This document shows, piece after piece, positions 36,121-47,480 of a stretch of DNA of 64,000 nucleotides (position 1 is its first letter; each line of letters opens with the position of its first letter). Source of the DNA: Dasypus novemcinctus (Eukaryota > Chordata > Mammalia > Cingulata > Dasypodidae); assembly GCF_030445035.2 (NCBI RefSeq), contig NC_080678.1:60093087-60157086 (forward strand), given 5' to 3'. Under the pieces are notes generated by a model. The model was given only the letters and a program-made list of their open reading frames with translations, was not told where the DNA came from and made no database searches. A program made the translations under genes and the position numbers.

Positions 36121-37829
36121 ATGGTCTAATACATTTAGATATATGAGAGAGAATTCTGGTGCATTTGAGAACCTGGGTGCAGGTGATCCTGGTGCCCAGC
36201 TAGATAACACTCTTTCTGCTGTTTGGTGGTCCAGTCCTTCCTCAGATTTCAAAAGAAGATGAATTTGCCCTTTCTGCCTCAACTAGTCAAGTTGTTTTGT
36301 TTTAGTCACATAAAGTAATTGATTTGAATTGATCATTTATGTTAATGCAAATATTCCTCTAGTTAGCCATTTTAAAACCTAGAATTTAAAACTCATCAGT
36401 TTACAAGCAGGGGAGAAATAAACATCTGGGAAGAGTGAAAAAAAGCAAAACCACTGTTTTCTTGAAAAAGTTAATCTTTCAAAAAAGCATAATGGGAAAA
36501 AAATTTAAGGTACTCTTGACAAGTATTTTTTGAGAGAGCACCCTACCTGTTGACTATCACAAAGTTGTGTGTGGGACAGACATGGCCTTATATCTCTAGT
36601 AGTTTAAAATCTGGAGGATTAATATGATGTTATTTCATCTTTTCCCCTTCCTTTGTCTGTGTTCTTTTTTATTCTCTCTGCTCTTCACAATCTTCCTTTA
36701 TTTTCACTCTGACTCTGGGTTCTTTTCCTTAGGTCGGGTAGTATCATTAGCAGGATTTCCTTGCAAGAAATCAAAATTTTTAAAAAAATTCCACAGCTAC
36801 CTTTGGTCACATGATTTTCCACAATATAGTTGATCAAAAGAACAACTAAATATAATTTTTTTTCTAGCTCTATGGACCTAGAACAATTTTGCTTCTGCAA
36901 GGGCTGTTCTTTCTTTGTGATGTGATCTGAATACCAACCTGTCTCAAATAATCTTTTCATAATAGTCTGTCCCAGATCCTGAAGACACTAGACGTACCAT
37001 TACTTTTTTCTTTTTTCTTTTTAGATGTACTATTACTTTGAATTGATGTTTTCAAGATTCCTTATAAGAAATAGTTATTTTAAAAGACAAAAATCATATA
37101 AAGTGTTTTTAGTTGCATGCTAAAACTTGAAAATTGCATTTGGTGAAAAGTGATGGAGCTGAAAACAATTTCTCTTACCAAATCAATACTTAAGAGAAAC
37201 AAAGGAAGGAAAATAAGGGAAAATACAAGAACTCTCTGGTAGAGATCTGGAGATAATACACAAGATGATAAATCTGGTGATCAGCATCATTTGGGGATTG
37301 CAAGGTACAAAGTGCAGCCTATATTTATTTAGGACAATTGATCTAAGGATTTTGGTTCATACTTCAGATATCACGTTGTCAGTGTAGTGCTAAGTCATTA
37401 GTTCCAGAAGAATGTACTGAGTATTAGGGGCTTGGAACTCAAGAATCTGCATTATTTTATGAGCACCTAGGTGATTCTAATAACAACGAAGTTTTAGAAT
37501 AACTTGCCTAAACTTCCAAAAAGTGACCCACAGTCATGAATACAAAGTTTAACTCTAGACTGTAGACATTTATAAACCAGAACTTTTAAAATTCAGCTGT
37601 TTTAAATTTGTTCCTTATTCTAAGGTTTATATCAATTGGGACAGGGTTCATACTAAAGAAAAATAACAATTGGGGAAAAACAGTATGGTATTGTATCTTG
37701 TCTGCCTTCCAAAAGGGCCAATTTTATCATGCCATGTCTTTTATGGCCAGGATTAAAATAGCAATAAAGATAATCTATTCCTTTCCTAATCAAAAATCAC
37801 AAGTGTACACAAATACTTTGTTATAAAGA
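36121..37829. other. Unassigned DNA with a possible MER5 scrap
   Basis: No gene recognised. 37,435-37,505 ('caagaatctgcattatttta', 'gagcacctaggtgattctaa') resembles a piece of a MER5-type hAT element. The remainder is unassigned apart from the small scar at 36,989-37,039. Confidence 0.4.
36989..37039. repeat. Oligo-T tract between an 18-bp direct repeat
   Basis: 'tagacgtaccattacttt' (36,989-37,006) and 'tagatgtactattacttt' (37,022-37,039) agree at 16 of 18 bases and enclose 15 bases made only of T and C. This has the form of a target-site duplication around a bare poly(A) tail (seen from the other strand). Confidence 0.6.
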
Positions 37830-38030
37830 TGGTCATTACAACTTATTTATATGAAAGAAAAATTAATAAAATGAATAATCTAATTATCTAGTTATGGAGA
37901 GATGGTTAAATGCAATAAAGACATAGTAATGGGATAATATTCAGCCAATATAAATCCAATTTTGGAACAATATTTAATGATGTGTAAAGTGTTTATGATA
38001 TACTGATATGCTAAAGCAAAACAAACTAAA
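37830..38030 (+). mobile_element. Ancient L1M 3' fragment
   Basis: 'agttatggagagatggttaa', 'taatgggataatattcagcc', 'tttaatgatgtgtaaagtgt' and 'ttatgatatactgatatgct' match the same L1M 3' segment as 5,190-5,620. Confidence 0.6.
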
Positions 38031-38554
38031 ACTTGTTTGCCTGATCATTCATGTCCTATTATAGGCAGAGATTGGAAGGTTTGACTTGGAACCCAATCAG
38101 ATGCATCAATTTCCCTGTAAATATAAGCAACTTACTACCTACTTATATCGTTTCTAAAGCATGTGCATCTAAAATACCATCCCTCTATATCCTTGTTAAA
38201 AAGTGTCTGAATTCTCACTCATATAAAGGGAAGTGACTGAGAGAAATATCATCAATGGAAAAACTATTTGAGTTATATAGAATCAATCCTTTCCTTGCAG
38301 GACCCTAAATGCTGTTTTTCATTAAAGTCAGATACACCATAAGGATATGGGTATGCAATTGGACTCTATTTTGCTTTTATTGAGTTGTATTTTATATTTT
38401 GGTAGTATTTTCTTGGTCTTTATTGAATGAAACTGTAAGAAATATTTATGTTTTAATTTTAAATTTTATATTAAAAAATTATTTATAATAAGTCTTGCAC
38501 AGACATTCTGTATCTATTTCTACCTTTATATATTTCCTCGAGGTGTTTTCCTAT

Positions 38555-38690
38555 GGAAATCTGATGCATTTTTCAAGGCCTAATTCAAACTTCTCTGCCA
38601 AGAAATATTCTCCACTCCCCACATTCAAAATTTGTCCTCTCATCTTCTGTGAACGTTGGTTACTGTTTCTTAGTAATTATCATAAACTGC
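38555..38690 (+). repeat. L2 LINE fragment
   Basis: 'aaggcctaattcaaacttct' and 'ctgccaagaaatattctcca' fit the L2 stretch 'caggtctcagctcaaatgtcacttcctcagagaagcc'. Short and diverged. Confidence 0.5.
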
Positions 38691-38694
38691 CTTG

Positions 38695-39415
38695 TGAGTT
38701 ATATGGCATTTTTGGTTGTCTACTGCTACACAAAATTCTACTATGAAAACAGTGCTTAAAACTTCCATTTATTATTATCTGTTATGTTTCTGTGAGTTGA
38801 CTGGGCTCAGATGAACAATCCTTATGTATTGTCTCTCTTAAGCAAGATGGTTGCCTTCAGAAGGCAGTGAGGGCTGGTGTCATCTGAGGACTTGACTGGC
38901 TTGATAGATAAGAAAGATTTTCACTCACATGTCTGGTGCCTTAACTGAGATGATGGGACCATATGAAGGCTGACTGGACATCTCTATTTCTTTATGTGGG
39001 TGCTCTGCGCAGCTTGTTTTGACTTCCTCATAGCAGATCACAGATAGCTGGACTTGCATGGAGATTGGCTTCCTCCAGAGCAAGTGTTCCAAGAGATACA
39101 GGGTAAAACTGCAAGGTTTCTGATGACTGAATGGTGGGAGGGCTAGGCCAGCACCCTCACTTCCTTCTCCCTCCAGAAGTCCCCAGCATGTCCTGACCAG
39201 TTCCTCCCATGCCACCACCACACCCCACTAAATCATTTGTCAAAATGAATGATAGAAATGATGAAAATGTAGACCATGTTCTATTGGTCAAGCAGATCAC
39301 TAAGATCAGCCCAGATTCAAGGAAAGGGAATTAGACTCTTTCTCAATGTGAGGAACAGCATGCAGGCATAGTGAGGGAAGGAATTGGTGGTGGCCATCTT
39401 TGGAAGTTTCCTGCC
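38695..39415 (-). mobile_element. Ancient ERVL/MaLR-like LTR, antisense
   Basis: 'tggttgtctactgctacaca', 'ttatgtttctgtgagttgac', 'tgggctcagatgaacaatcc', 'gtcatctgaggacttgactg', 'catgtcctgaccag' and near the right end 'aattggtggtggccatcttt' 'ggaagtttcctgcc' are landmarks of an old mammalian LTR family in reverse (its consensus has 'ctgctgcataacaaattacc' and 'gggggccatcttggaggct'). I cannot name the subfamily. The 98-codon reverse frame within has no motif. Confidence 0.6.
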
Positions 39416-39845
39416 GCTTCAATAGAACAGAGTTTCAGTACCAAAAAGCATTTGAAAAACCACCTGATTCAACATTCTTATTTTATTAAGGAGAAAAGTA
39501 ATGGCAAGAAAGATTAAATAAATTACCTTAAATAAAAAAATATATCTACTTTTCTTCCCTTCATGAAACAAACCCTCCAATAATGTGATAGCATTGTTCA
39601 CAGAGAGTGGCACGGCCTGTTTTTAACCTAGTAAAAGGCCTTGCACAAATTATGCATACAAGTACTCTCTAAATGATTGAGTCATGTTTTAGAAAATATG
39701 TTCACCTACTCTGCATCTCTTTTTAGGAAGGGAAAAAATACCAAGTTTTCCTATTTTGGCTGCTTTTTGTTCTGTATCATGGACACTTAGCTCTCCATGG
39801 TACAAGGCATGAACAGCTGTTTATATTGTGAAATCAACATAGGAA

Positions 39846-40245
39846 TTGTCTTAGTTTGCTAGGGCAGATATAACAAAATACTCCAGACTGCTTGGTTTAA
39901 ACAATAGGACTTTATTGACTTGTGGTTTGGCGACTAGAAGTCCAAAATAAGTTCTCAGCAGGCCATGCCTTCTCTGAAGTGCATAGCCTTGTGGTGGTGT
40001 CTTGTTGGTAATCTCTGCCCTGGTCACATGGCAATCTGTCTCTTTCTGTCTTTGGCTTTTGTTTCTACATCCAAATTTCCTTTGCTTATAAGGACTCTCA
40101 TACTGAATTAAGGCCCAGTACTTTCACTTTGGCCTCATCTTAATAGGGATCTTACAGATCCCATTTACAAATGATTTCACACCAACGGGGCCAAGGGTTA
40201 GAACTTTGTGGGGAACATGATTCAATCTAGCTCAGGTCACAGTTA
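39846..40245 (-). mobile_element. MLT1-type LTR, antisense
   Basis: 'gtcttagtttgctagggcag', 'ataacaaaatactccagact', 'ctggtcacatggcaatctgt', 'gcttataaggactctcatac', 'ttggcctcatcttaataggg', and terminal 'gggaacatgattcaatctag' follow the reverse MLT1 consensus from end to end. It is a near-complete solo LTR. Confidence 0.85.
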
Positions 40246-40859
40246 TAGTCTTTAAAATACACTTCTAAGAATTTATCTTGTTTTGTAGATCTGACTGGAA
40301 CAATGAAAATGATACACATAATTTTAAAAAATTAAATCAAAATGAAAATAATAAAAAAGCATTCCTAAATATGGTAGCAAAATGAAACAAACAAACCTAA
40401 TTTTGTATTGAGTTGGTGGCTTAACCATACAAATAAGAATTAGTTCAGGTTACTTTAGAACACAGTAATTTGAATGTATATCCTCATTGAGATATATATT
40501 TTTTAAAACTTCAAAAGACAGCAAAAACTTAGAACTGTTTTTTAATAATCCTATTAGTAATAAAGTCATATTGTTATTCTGAAACTTTTTTTTTGTTTTT
40601 GTGTATAGTAATTTAAAATAGTAATTATGTTAATGTCATTAGGAATCAAGATTTTCACTATAAAAGAAAAAGACTATAACTACATAATCAAAGAAATGAA
40701 CAAGTTTATTTACAAATTTGAATTTGAAATTTTAGTACTGACGATATATGCTCTTAGAAATGTGCATTTATTAGCTCTGTCCATTATTTCTATTAGACTA
40801 GAAATAGTGACCAATTATTATTCAGTAGCAATGAGAACCATTAGTGCATAGATTGTAGT
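40246..40859. other. Unassigned AT-rich DNA
   Basis: No gene or recognised repeat. The 74-codon plus frame at 40,627-40,851 has no motif and lies in very AT-rich DNA. Confidence 0.4.
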
Positions 40860-41600
40860 CTGTCTCTAAATACCATTCCCCACTAAATGAAGCTAGAGGC
40901 CCTTGGAAAAATGGTTGATTACAGGACTGGGACAGGAAAAACACAAAAGGAACCTAGAATGTTTTATTATAACCAAAAGTAAAGAAAGCTACCAAAGACT
41001 ATCAGAGACATGGCCTTGTAAGAAGGAATCAGGAGTCAATATGAAGAGTCTCCCACTAACAAAAGATGGGGAAAATTGAGGATCAGTAAAAATAACAACT
41101 GTGACACATAAAAACTATCAAATATAATTTTAAGATGCCATGAGTGAATAACTAAAACTTATTGTCAACCTTTGGAACATACCTGGGGATCAGCTCATTT
41201 TGAAAACTGACCCAGATAAAGGAGGTAATCAAATATTTAACTTAAATTTTCTGTATGATTTTAGCTCAACTGAAATAAGATAGTAGGTGGCAGACTTTTA
41301 TTCTCTTTATAACATTATCCCAGGTAATAAAAGAAGGCATAATAGGAGTAGCATATCACCACATTGCAAACTCTTAATAAATTACTAGACAAAGGTAATG
41401 GTCACTAGTGGCTAATAATACCACAAAAAGAGATTAAACCAAGGATCTCCTCCTGGTAGAAGTACACATACCATCTACAGAGTAGTCCTGCCAAGAATCT
41501 AAACATCAATAAACTCAATCCTCTAAATTTGAATATAGCAGGCAAATGCAGGTGCATGCTAAATGACATCACAGAGCTGCAATCTGTAAAATCCAGACTG
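40860..41600 (+). repeat. Probable old interspersed repeat, family unassigned
   Basis: 'taccattccccactaaatga', 'agctagaggcccttggaaaa', 'gattacaggactgggacagg', 'acaaaagatggggaaaattg' and 'taataccacaaaaagagatt' look like an old mammalian interspersed element seen elsewhere in mammalian genomes, but I cannot name it reliably. There is no open frame with a motif; the reverse frame 41,405-41,635 is featureless. Confidence 0.4.
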
Positions 41601-41632
41601 TAAGAAACTCTATGGGAGTCCTCAAACTTTAG

Positions 41633-41677
41633 CATGCATATGAGTCAGTGATGCATATGAATCATCCAGGGATTGTT
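41633..41677 (+). mobile_element. MER5A-type hAT element, part 1 of 3
   Basis: 'ggagtcctcaaactttagca' and 'atgaatcatccagggattgtt' match the 5' terminal part of MER5A ('ggtcctcaaactttagcatgcatcagaatcacctgg...'). The match breaks at 41,677 where the L1 T-tail begins, and resumes at 48,407 after the duplicated 12-mer. The final bases, 41,666-41,677 (CCAGGGATTGTT), are the left TSD of that L1. Confidence 0.75.
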
Positions 41678-42089
41678 GTTTTTTAAGAACAGTCCAAGTA
41701 TTTTTTAATACACTTTTTTGTTTTTTAAATACTTAGATTACATAAATGTTACATAAAAAGTATACAGGATTCCCATCTGCCCTGCTCCCTACCCCTCCCA
41801 CATTTCCCACATTAACAACATCCTTCATTAGTGTGGTACATTTGTTACAATTGATGAACATATTTTGGAGCATTGCTCTTGATCATGGATTATAGTTTAC
41901 ATTGTAGTTTACACTCTCCCTCGTGCAATTTTGTAAGTTACAACAAGATATATAACGTCCTGCATCTGTCATTGCAATGTCCTTCAGGATAATACCCAAA
42001 TTCTGAAAATACCCCCATACTACACCTGTTTTCCTTTTCCCTGTCCTCAGAACCTCCAGGGGTCACTGCCTCCAAATATTTTCTCCCAT

Positions 42090-45000
42090 TGAGTAGGCTG
42101 ACTTTTTACTTTCTTGACAAACTCCTTTGAGGTGCAAAAGATTTTAATTTTGAGGAGGTCCCATTTATCTATTTTTTCTTTTACTGCTTGTGCTTTGGGT
42201 GTAAAGTTCATGAAACCATTTCCTAATACAAGATTCCTATAGATGCTTTCCTACATTATCTGGCAAGATCTTTGTGGTCATGGTTCTTATATTTAGACCT
42301 TTGATCCAACTTGAATTAATTTTTGTATAAAGTGTGAGATGGTGTTCCTCTCTCATTTTTTTGGATATAAACCTCTAGTTCTCCAAACACCATTTGTTGA
42401 AGAAGCCATTGTCTCCTGCTTGAGTGGGTTTGCTGTTCTTGTCAAATATCAGTTGACTATATATGTGAGGATCTGTATCAAAACTCTAAATTTGGTTCCA
42501 TTGGTCAGCATGTCTATCCTTGTATGAATACCATGAGCTTTTGACAACTGTAGCTTTGTAGTATGTTTTAAATTCAGGTAATGTGATTCCTCTAATTTCA
42601 ATTTTCTTTTTCAAAATGTCTTTGTCTACTCAGGGCCATTTGCTCTTCCAAATAAATTTAATAGTTAGCTTTCCAATTCAGTAAAAAAAAAAATACTGCG
42701 GTGATTTTTATTGGGACTGCGTTAAATCCATAAATCAGTTTAGGTAGGACAGACATCTTACTGATGTTTAGTTTTCCTGTCCATGAATATTCTTCCATTT
42801 GCTTAGGTCTTCTTTGATTTCCTTTAACAGTGTTGTGTAGTTTTCTGCATACAAGTTGTAGCAGTTTGATATAGTTATGAATTCCAAAAATAGATATTGG
42901 ATTATGTTTGTAGTCTGGTCTGTACCTGGGCATGATTAAGTGATGATTAGGGCTTTGATTGGGCCACATCTTTAGGACATTGAGTCCCCACCTCTTGGTG
43001 GAGTTTGATGTTGAAGACTTAAGCTGAAGCCCTGGGAAGTAAGCTCACAGAGGAAAGAGAAGCCAGCCCCAGGAAGAGAGGAAACTTGAGTCCAGGAAGA
43101 AGCAAGCCCTGGGAAGGAAGGGACCTTGAACCCAGAGAGAAGCAACACCCTGAAAGGGAGGAATCCAGGAAGCCTGAACCCTCACAGCCATCGACAGCCG
43201 TCTTGTTCTAACACGTGAAAATAGACTTTGGTGAGGGAATTAACTTATGCTTTATGGCCTGGTATCTGCAAGCTCCTACCCCAAATAAATACCCTTCATA
43301 AAAACCAAACAATTTCTGGTATTTTGCATCAGCACCCCTTTGACTGACTAATAAGTCACTTATATCTTTAGTTAAATTTATACCAAGGCATTTGATTCTT
43401 TTAATTGCTATTGTAAATGGGATTTTTCCTCCTAATTTCCTTCCCAGTTTGCTTAGTATGGTTGTACAGAAATATTACTGATTTTTGCACATTAATCTTA
43501 TAATCTGTCACTTTACTGAGCTCATTTATAAGTTCTAGAAGTTTTGTTGTTGATTTCTCAGGGCTTTCTATGTATAGGATCATGTCATCTGCAAATAGTG
43601 AAATTTTACTTCTTCCTTTCCAATTTGGATGCCTTTTATATCTTTTCCTTGTCTAAGTGCTCAAGCAAGTACTTCTAACACAATGTTAAGTAATAACAGT
43701 GAAAGTGGGCATCCTTGTCTTGTTCCAGATCTTAGAGGGAAAGCTTTTAGGAATTCACCATTGAATATGATGTTAGCTATGGGTTTTGTTTTTCATATAT
43801 ACTTTTTATCATGTTGAGGAAGTTTCCTACTCTTCCTATCTTTTACAATGTTTTTATCAAGAAAGGATGCTATATTTTTACAAATGCTTTTTTTGCATCT
43901 ATAGAGATGATAATGTGATTTTTTTCCTTCTGATCTGTTTATATGGTGTGTTACACTGATTGATTTTCTTATGTTGAACCATCCCTGCATACCAGGGATG
44001 AAACCCACTAGGGCATGGTATATAATTTGTATGATGTGTTGTTGAATATGATTAGCAAGTGTTTTTTTGAGGATTTTAGCATCTAGGTTTATTAGAGAGA
44101 TTGGTCTATAGTTTTCTTGTGGCATCTTTGTTTGTCTTTGGTATTAAGGTGACGTTGGCATCATAGAATGGGTTGAACAATGTTCCCTCCACTTCTATTT
44201 TTTGGAAGAGTTTAAACAGGATTGTTAGTTCTTTCTGGAATGTTTGGTATAATTCACCTGTGAAGACTTCTGGTTCTGGGCTCTTCTTAATTGAGAGGTT
44301 TTAAATGACTAATTCAATCTCATTACTTGTGATAGGTCTGTTGAGTTCATTAATTTCTTCTTTCATCAATGTAGGTTGCTTGTGTGTTTCTAGGAATTTG
44401 TCCATTTCCTCTAAATTATCCATCTTGTTGGCATACAATGTTTCAAAGTATCCTATTATGATACTCTATTTCTGTGGGGTCTGTGGTGATACCCCCTTCC
44501 TCATTTCTTATTTTATGTATTTACATCTTCTGTCTTTTTTTCTTTGTTAGTCTAACTAAGAGTTTATCAATTTTATTAATCTTCTCAAAGAACCGGGTTT
44601 TGGTTTTGCTTATTTTTTCTAGTGCTTTCTTATTTTCAGTTTTATTTAGCTCATTCTAATCTTTGTTATTTCCTTCTTTCTACTTGTTTTCTGGTAAGTT
44701 TGTTGTTCTTTTTCTAATTTCTCCAGGTGTGCAATTAGGTCTTTGATTTTAGTTCTTCCTAAAATATAGGCATTTATGGCTATGAATTTCCCACTCAGTA
44801 CAGCTTTTGCTGCTTCCCACAGGTTTTGATACATTGCATTGCCACTTTCATTCATTTCAAAATGTCACTAATTTCTTTTGTGATTTCTCCTTGACCCACT
44901 GTGTGCATAATTGTGTGTTCTTTAACATCCATATCTTAGTGCCTCATCTGCTTTTCTGCCCCTTATAGATTTCCAGCTTCATCCCATTGTGGTCAGAGAA

Positions 45001-45665
45001 ATTACCCTCTATAATTTCAATTTTCTACATTCAATGAAAGTTGTTATGTGACTTAGCATGTGGATTATCCAGAAGAATGATCCATGTGCACTCAAGAAGA
45101 AAGTTTATCCCACTGTGCTTAGGTGTTATGTTCTGTATATGTCTATTTGGTCCATATCCTCTAGTGTATTATTCAAGGTCTTTGTTTCTTTATTGATTCT
45201 CTGTTGAGATGTTCTGTCTAATGGTGATAATGGTATATTAAAGTCCCCCACAATAATTGTAAAGGCATCTATGTCTCCACTTAGTTTTCAATGTTTGTCT
45301 CATGCATTTTGAGGCACCCTGGTTAGATGCATAAATGCTTTTGATTGTTCTTTCTTCTTGATAGAGTACCCCTTTTATTAATCTATAGTGGCCTTCTTTG
45401 TCTCTTACAATGGTTTTGCTTTTAAAGTCTATTTTGTCCAATATTAATATAGCTACTCCTTACCTTTTTTGGTTATTGTTTGCGTATAAAACTGTTTTCC
45501 AACCATTCACTTTCAACCTCTTTAAGTCCCTGGGTCTAAGGTGAGTTTTTTGTAGACAGCATATAGATGGGTCATATTTTCTCATCTATTCTGCCAACCT
45601 GTGTCTTGACTGGAGATTTTAATCTATTAGCATTAAGTGTTATTACTGTCAAGGAATTACTTACA
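42090..45665 (-). pseudogene. L1 ORF2 remnant (endonuclease, RT, C-terminus)
   Basis: Reverse reading from about 45,665: endonuclease start (region of 'LTVITFNVNG'-like text is diverged; 45,238-45,441 has 'DKIDFKSKTIVRDKEGHYRL'), the linker 44,646-44,855 ('DLIAHLEKLEKEQQTYQKTS'), RT at 43,793-44,125 ('[20 protein letters not shown]') and the RT active site FADD at 43,584-43,595, followed by 'MILYIESPEKSTTKLLELIN' (43,401-43,583). The C-terminal part is at 42,090-42,660, beyond an inserted LTR at 42,857-43,353. Many stops and frameshifts lie between these blocks. L1 ORF2p supplies nicking and reverse transcription; this copy cannot. Confidence 0.85.
42857..43353 (+). mobile_element. MaLR/ERVL-like solo LTR, lineage family (copy 2)
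   Basis: Begins TGTAGCAGTTTGATATAG and ends 'cccctttgactgactaata', with 'gggctttgattgggccacat', 'acatgtg'-like spacing and the AATAAA block 'taccccaaataaataccctt' shared with 6,725-7,374. At about 497 bp it is shorter than copies 1 and 3 (650 and 631 bp), so it has an internal deletion or belongs to a shorter subtype. The middle has a repeated 'aagcaa/gccctgggaa' pattern (43,020-43,160). It is inserted in antisense L1 ORF2; flanks CAAGT and TAAGT agree at 4 of 5. Confidence 0.8.
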
Positions 45666-45686
45666 TTAGCTATATTTTCTTTAGTT

Positions 45687-46440
45687 TTATGTATGCCATA
45701 TGTTTTCTATTTCTCTTTTTATCTTTTTGGTTGTTCTTACACTCTTCTCCAACAGTCTTTTCTCTTTTTTCCTTTCAACCTGCAGAACTCCCTTTATTAT
45801 TTCTTGAAGGGCAGGTTTCTTATTGACAAAGTCTCTTAATTTCTGTTTATCTGTGAATATGATGAACTCTCCCTCATTTGTGAATGCCAACTTTGCTGGA
45901 TAAAGAATTCTTGGCTTGAAGATATTTTTTTCTTTTAGTACCTTAACTATGTCATCCCACTGCCTTCTTGCCTCCATGGTTTCAGATGAGAAATCAGCAC
46001 TTAATCTTATTGAATTTCCCTTGTATGTGATGGTTCTCTTTTCTCTTGCTGCTTTCAGTATTCTCTCTTTGTCTTGAACATTGGACAATTTGACAAGTAT
46101 ATGTCTTGGAATAGACCTGTTCAGATTTATATTGTTTGGGGTCTGCTGCACTTCCTGGACATCTATGCCCATGTCCTTCAACAGAGTTGGGAAATTTTTA
46201 GCCATTATATCCTCCAACACTCCTTCTGTCCCCTTTCCCTTCTATTCTCCTACTGGGATGCCTATAATGCTTATGTTTTGCCTTTCATGTTGTCATTCAA
46301 ACTTCTAAGTCCCTGCTGGATTTTTTCTATCTTTTTATCTATATGTTCTACTGTCTAATTTCAGCTGTACTGTCTTCCATATCACTGATTCTTTCTTCTG
46401 CATGTTCAAATCTGCTGTTATATGCTTCCAGTGTATTTTA
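45687..46440 (-). pseudogene. L1 ORF1p remnant
   Basis: The 177-codon reverse frame 45,687-46,220 keeps most of the ORF1p RNA-binding and C-terminal domains: 'LEDIMAKNFPTLLKDMGI', 'RSIPRHILVKLSNVQDKERI', 'REKRTITYKGNSIRLSADFS', 'ARRQWDDIVKVLKEKN'. The coiled coil that should precede it (46,220-46,440) is present in sequence but out of frame or interrupted. L1 ORF1p is normally about 330-340 residues. It is the longest protein-like open frame in the window and belongs to a transposon, not a host gene. Confidence 0.85.
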
Positions 46441-46659
46441 GTTTGTTCATTGGATGGGGCCATGTCTTCCTGTTTCTTAGTATGGCTTATAATTTTTTGT
46501 TGGTGTCTAAGCATCTGCTTATCTTGATGGGTTTATTCAGTTGATTAACTTCTCTTTCTACTCTAGGGTTTTATTTTGTTGTTGTTTTTGTGTGTGTGTT
46601 AAGGTTTCACTTTGACACTTTGTTCCTCTTATTCTATCTCCTTGTGTTCTTATATTCTC

Positions 46660-47142
46660 TTGAAAAAGAATATTAAGATCAGAGAAAAGGAAAGAAATAA
46701 GAACAGAAAAATAATAGTAGTAATAATGGTAATAAAAGGTAGAAGAGGAACAATACAAGATCTAGGAGAAGACATAATTAACATGAGTAAGAAGTATAGA
46801 GGAATAAGAATAAAAAACAATGAAATTCAAAACAAAATAGAGAAAAATATATAGAATGAATTAAAAAGTCAGAGTGATGAGAAGAGAGGAAAGGAAAAAA
46901 GGAAAAGGGAAAAAAGGAAAAAAAAAGGAAAAAAGGAAAGAAAACAGAGAAATAAAAAAAAAAAAGGAATGCCAAACAAAAAAAGGTGGAATGAAAGAAT
47001 GACAATAGAAAACAGAAGATAGGAAAATGAAGGTAGGGAAAGAAATAGCATAGGTCAGAAAAATCTGTATGAGAAAAAAAAGAAACAAAGAAAGGGGAAA
47101 CAACAAGAAAGAAACAGGACTGCAGCAACTAATAAAATAAAA
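46660..47142 (+). repeat. Long purine-rich tract in the L1 5' UTR
   Basis: Nearly all A and G on the plus strand, especially 46,865-46,970 where units like 'ggaaaaaagg' recur. The reverse frames of 60-116 codons across it are the expected F/S/L-rich translations of a polypyrimidine strand. It lies in the antisense L1's 5' UTR between ORF1 and the DAS-II SINE. Confidence 0.75.
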
Positions 47143-47152
47143 AGAGAGAGAG

Positions 47153-47480
47153 GGGACATGCTGTGGCTCAATCAGTTGGGCTCCTGTCTACCATATGGGA
47201 GGCCCTGGATTCGTGTCCTGGGGCCTTCTTATGCAGGCAGGCTCGCTGGCACGCTGCAGATAGCTACCCGGCCCACAAGCACCGTGGAGCGTTGCCCAGT
47301 CCTCAGAGGCCACAGAGCGCTGCCCAGCTCGCAAGCGCCACAGAGAGCTGACTCAGCAAGGTGACACAACAACAACAAAAAAGGGAGACAAGAAAAAATA
47401 CAGAAGAGAGTGCAGCATATGGACACAGAGAGCAGAGAGCAAGCAAGCTGCAAGGGGGAGGGGAGGGGAAATTAAAAAAT
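47153..47480 (+). repeat. DAS-II SINE with TSD
   Basis: Head 'catgctgtggctcaatcagt', B-box-like region 'cctggattcgtgtcctgggg', 'cacagagagctgactcagca', 'aggtgacacaacaacaacaa' and 'atggacacagagagcagaga', ending A-rich. TSD AAGAGAGAGAG at 47,142-47,152 and 47,481-47,491. It has an internal near-duplication of 'gagcg(t/c)tgcccag' units (47,286-47,330), unlike the copy at 27,862. Confidence 0.9.

Noticed and set aside
46778-47128. 116-codon reverse frame rich in F, S and L, resembling a membrane protein
   Set aside because: It is the translation of a polypyrimidine strand in an L1 5' UTR; hydrophobicity follows from TTT/TTC/CTT codons.
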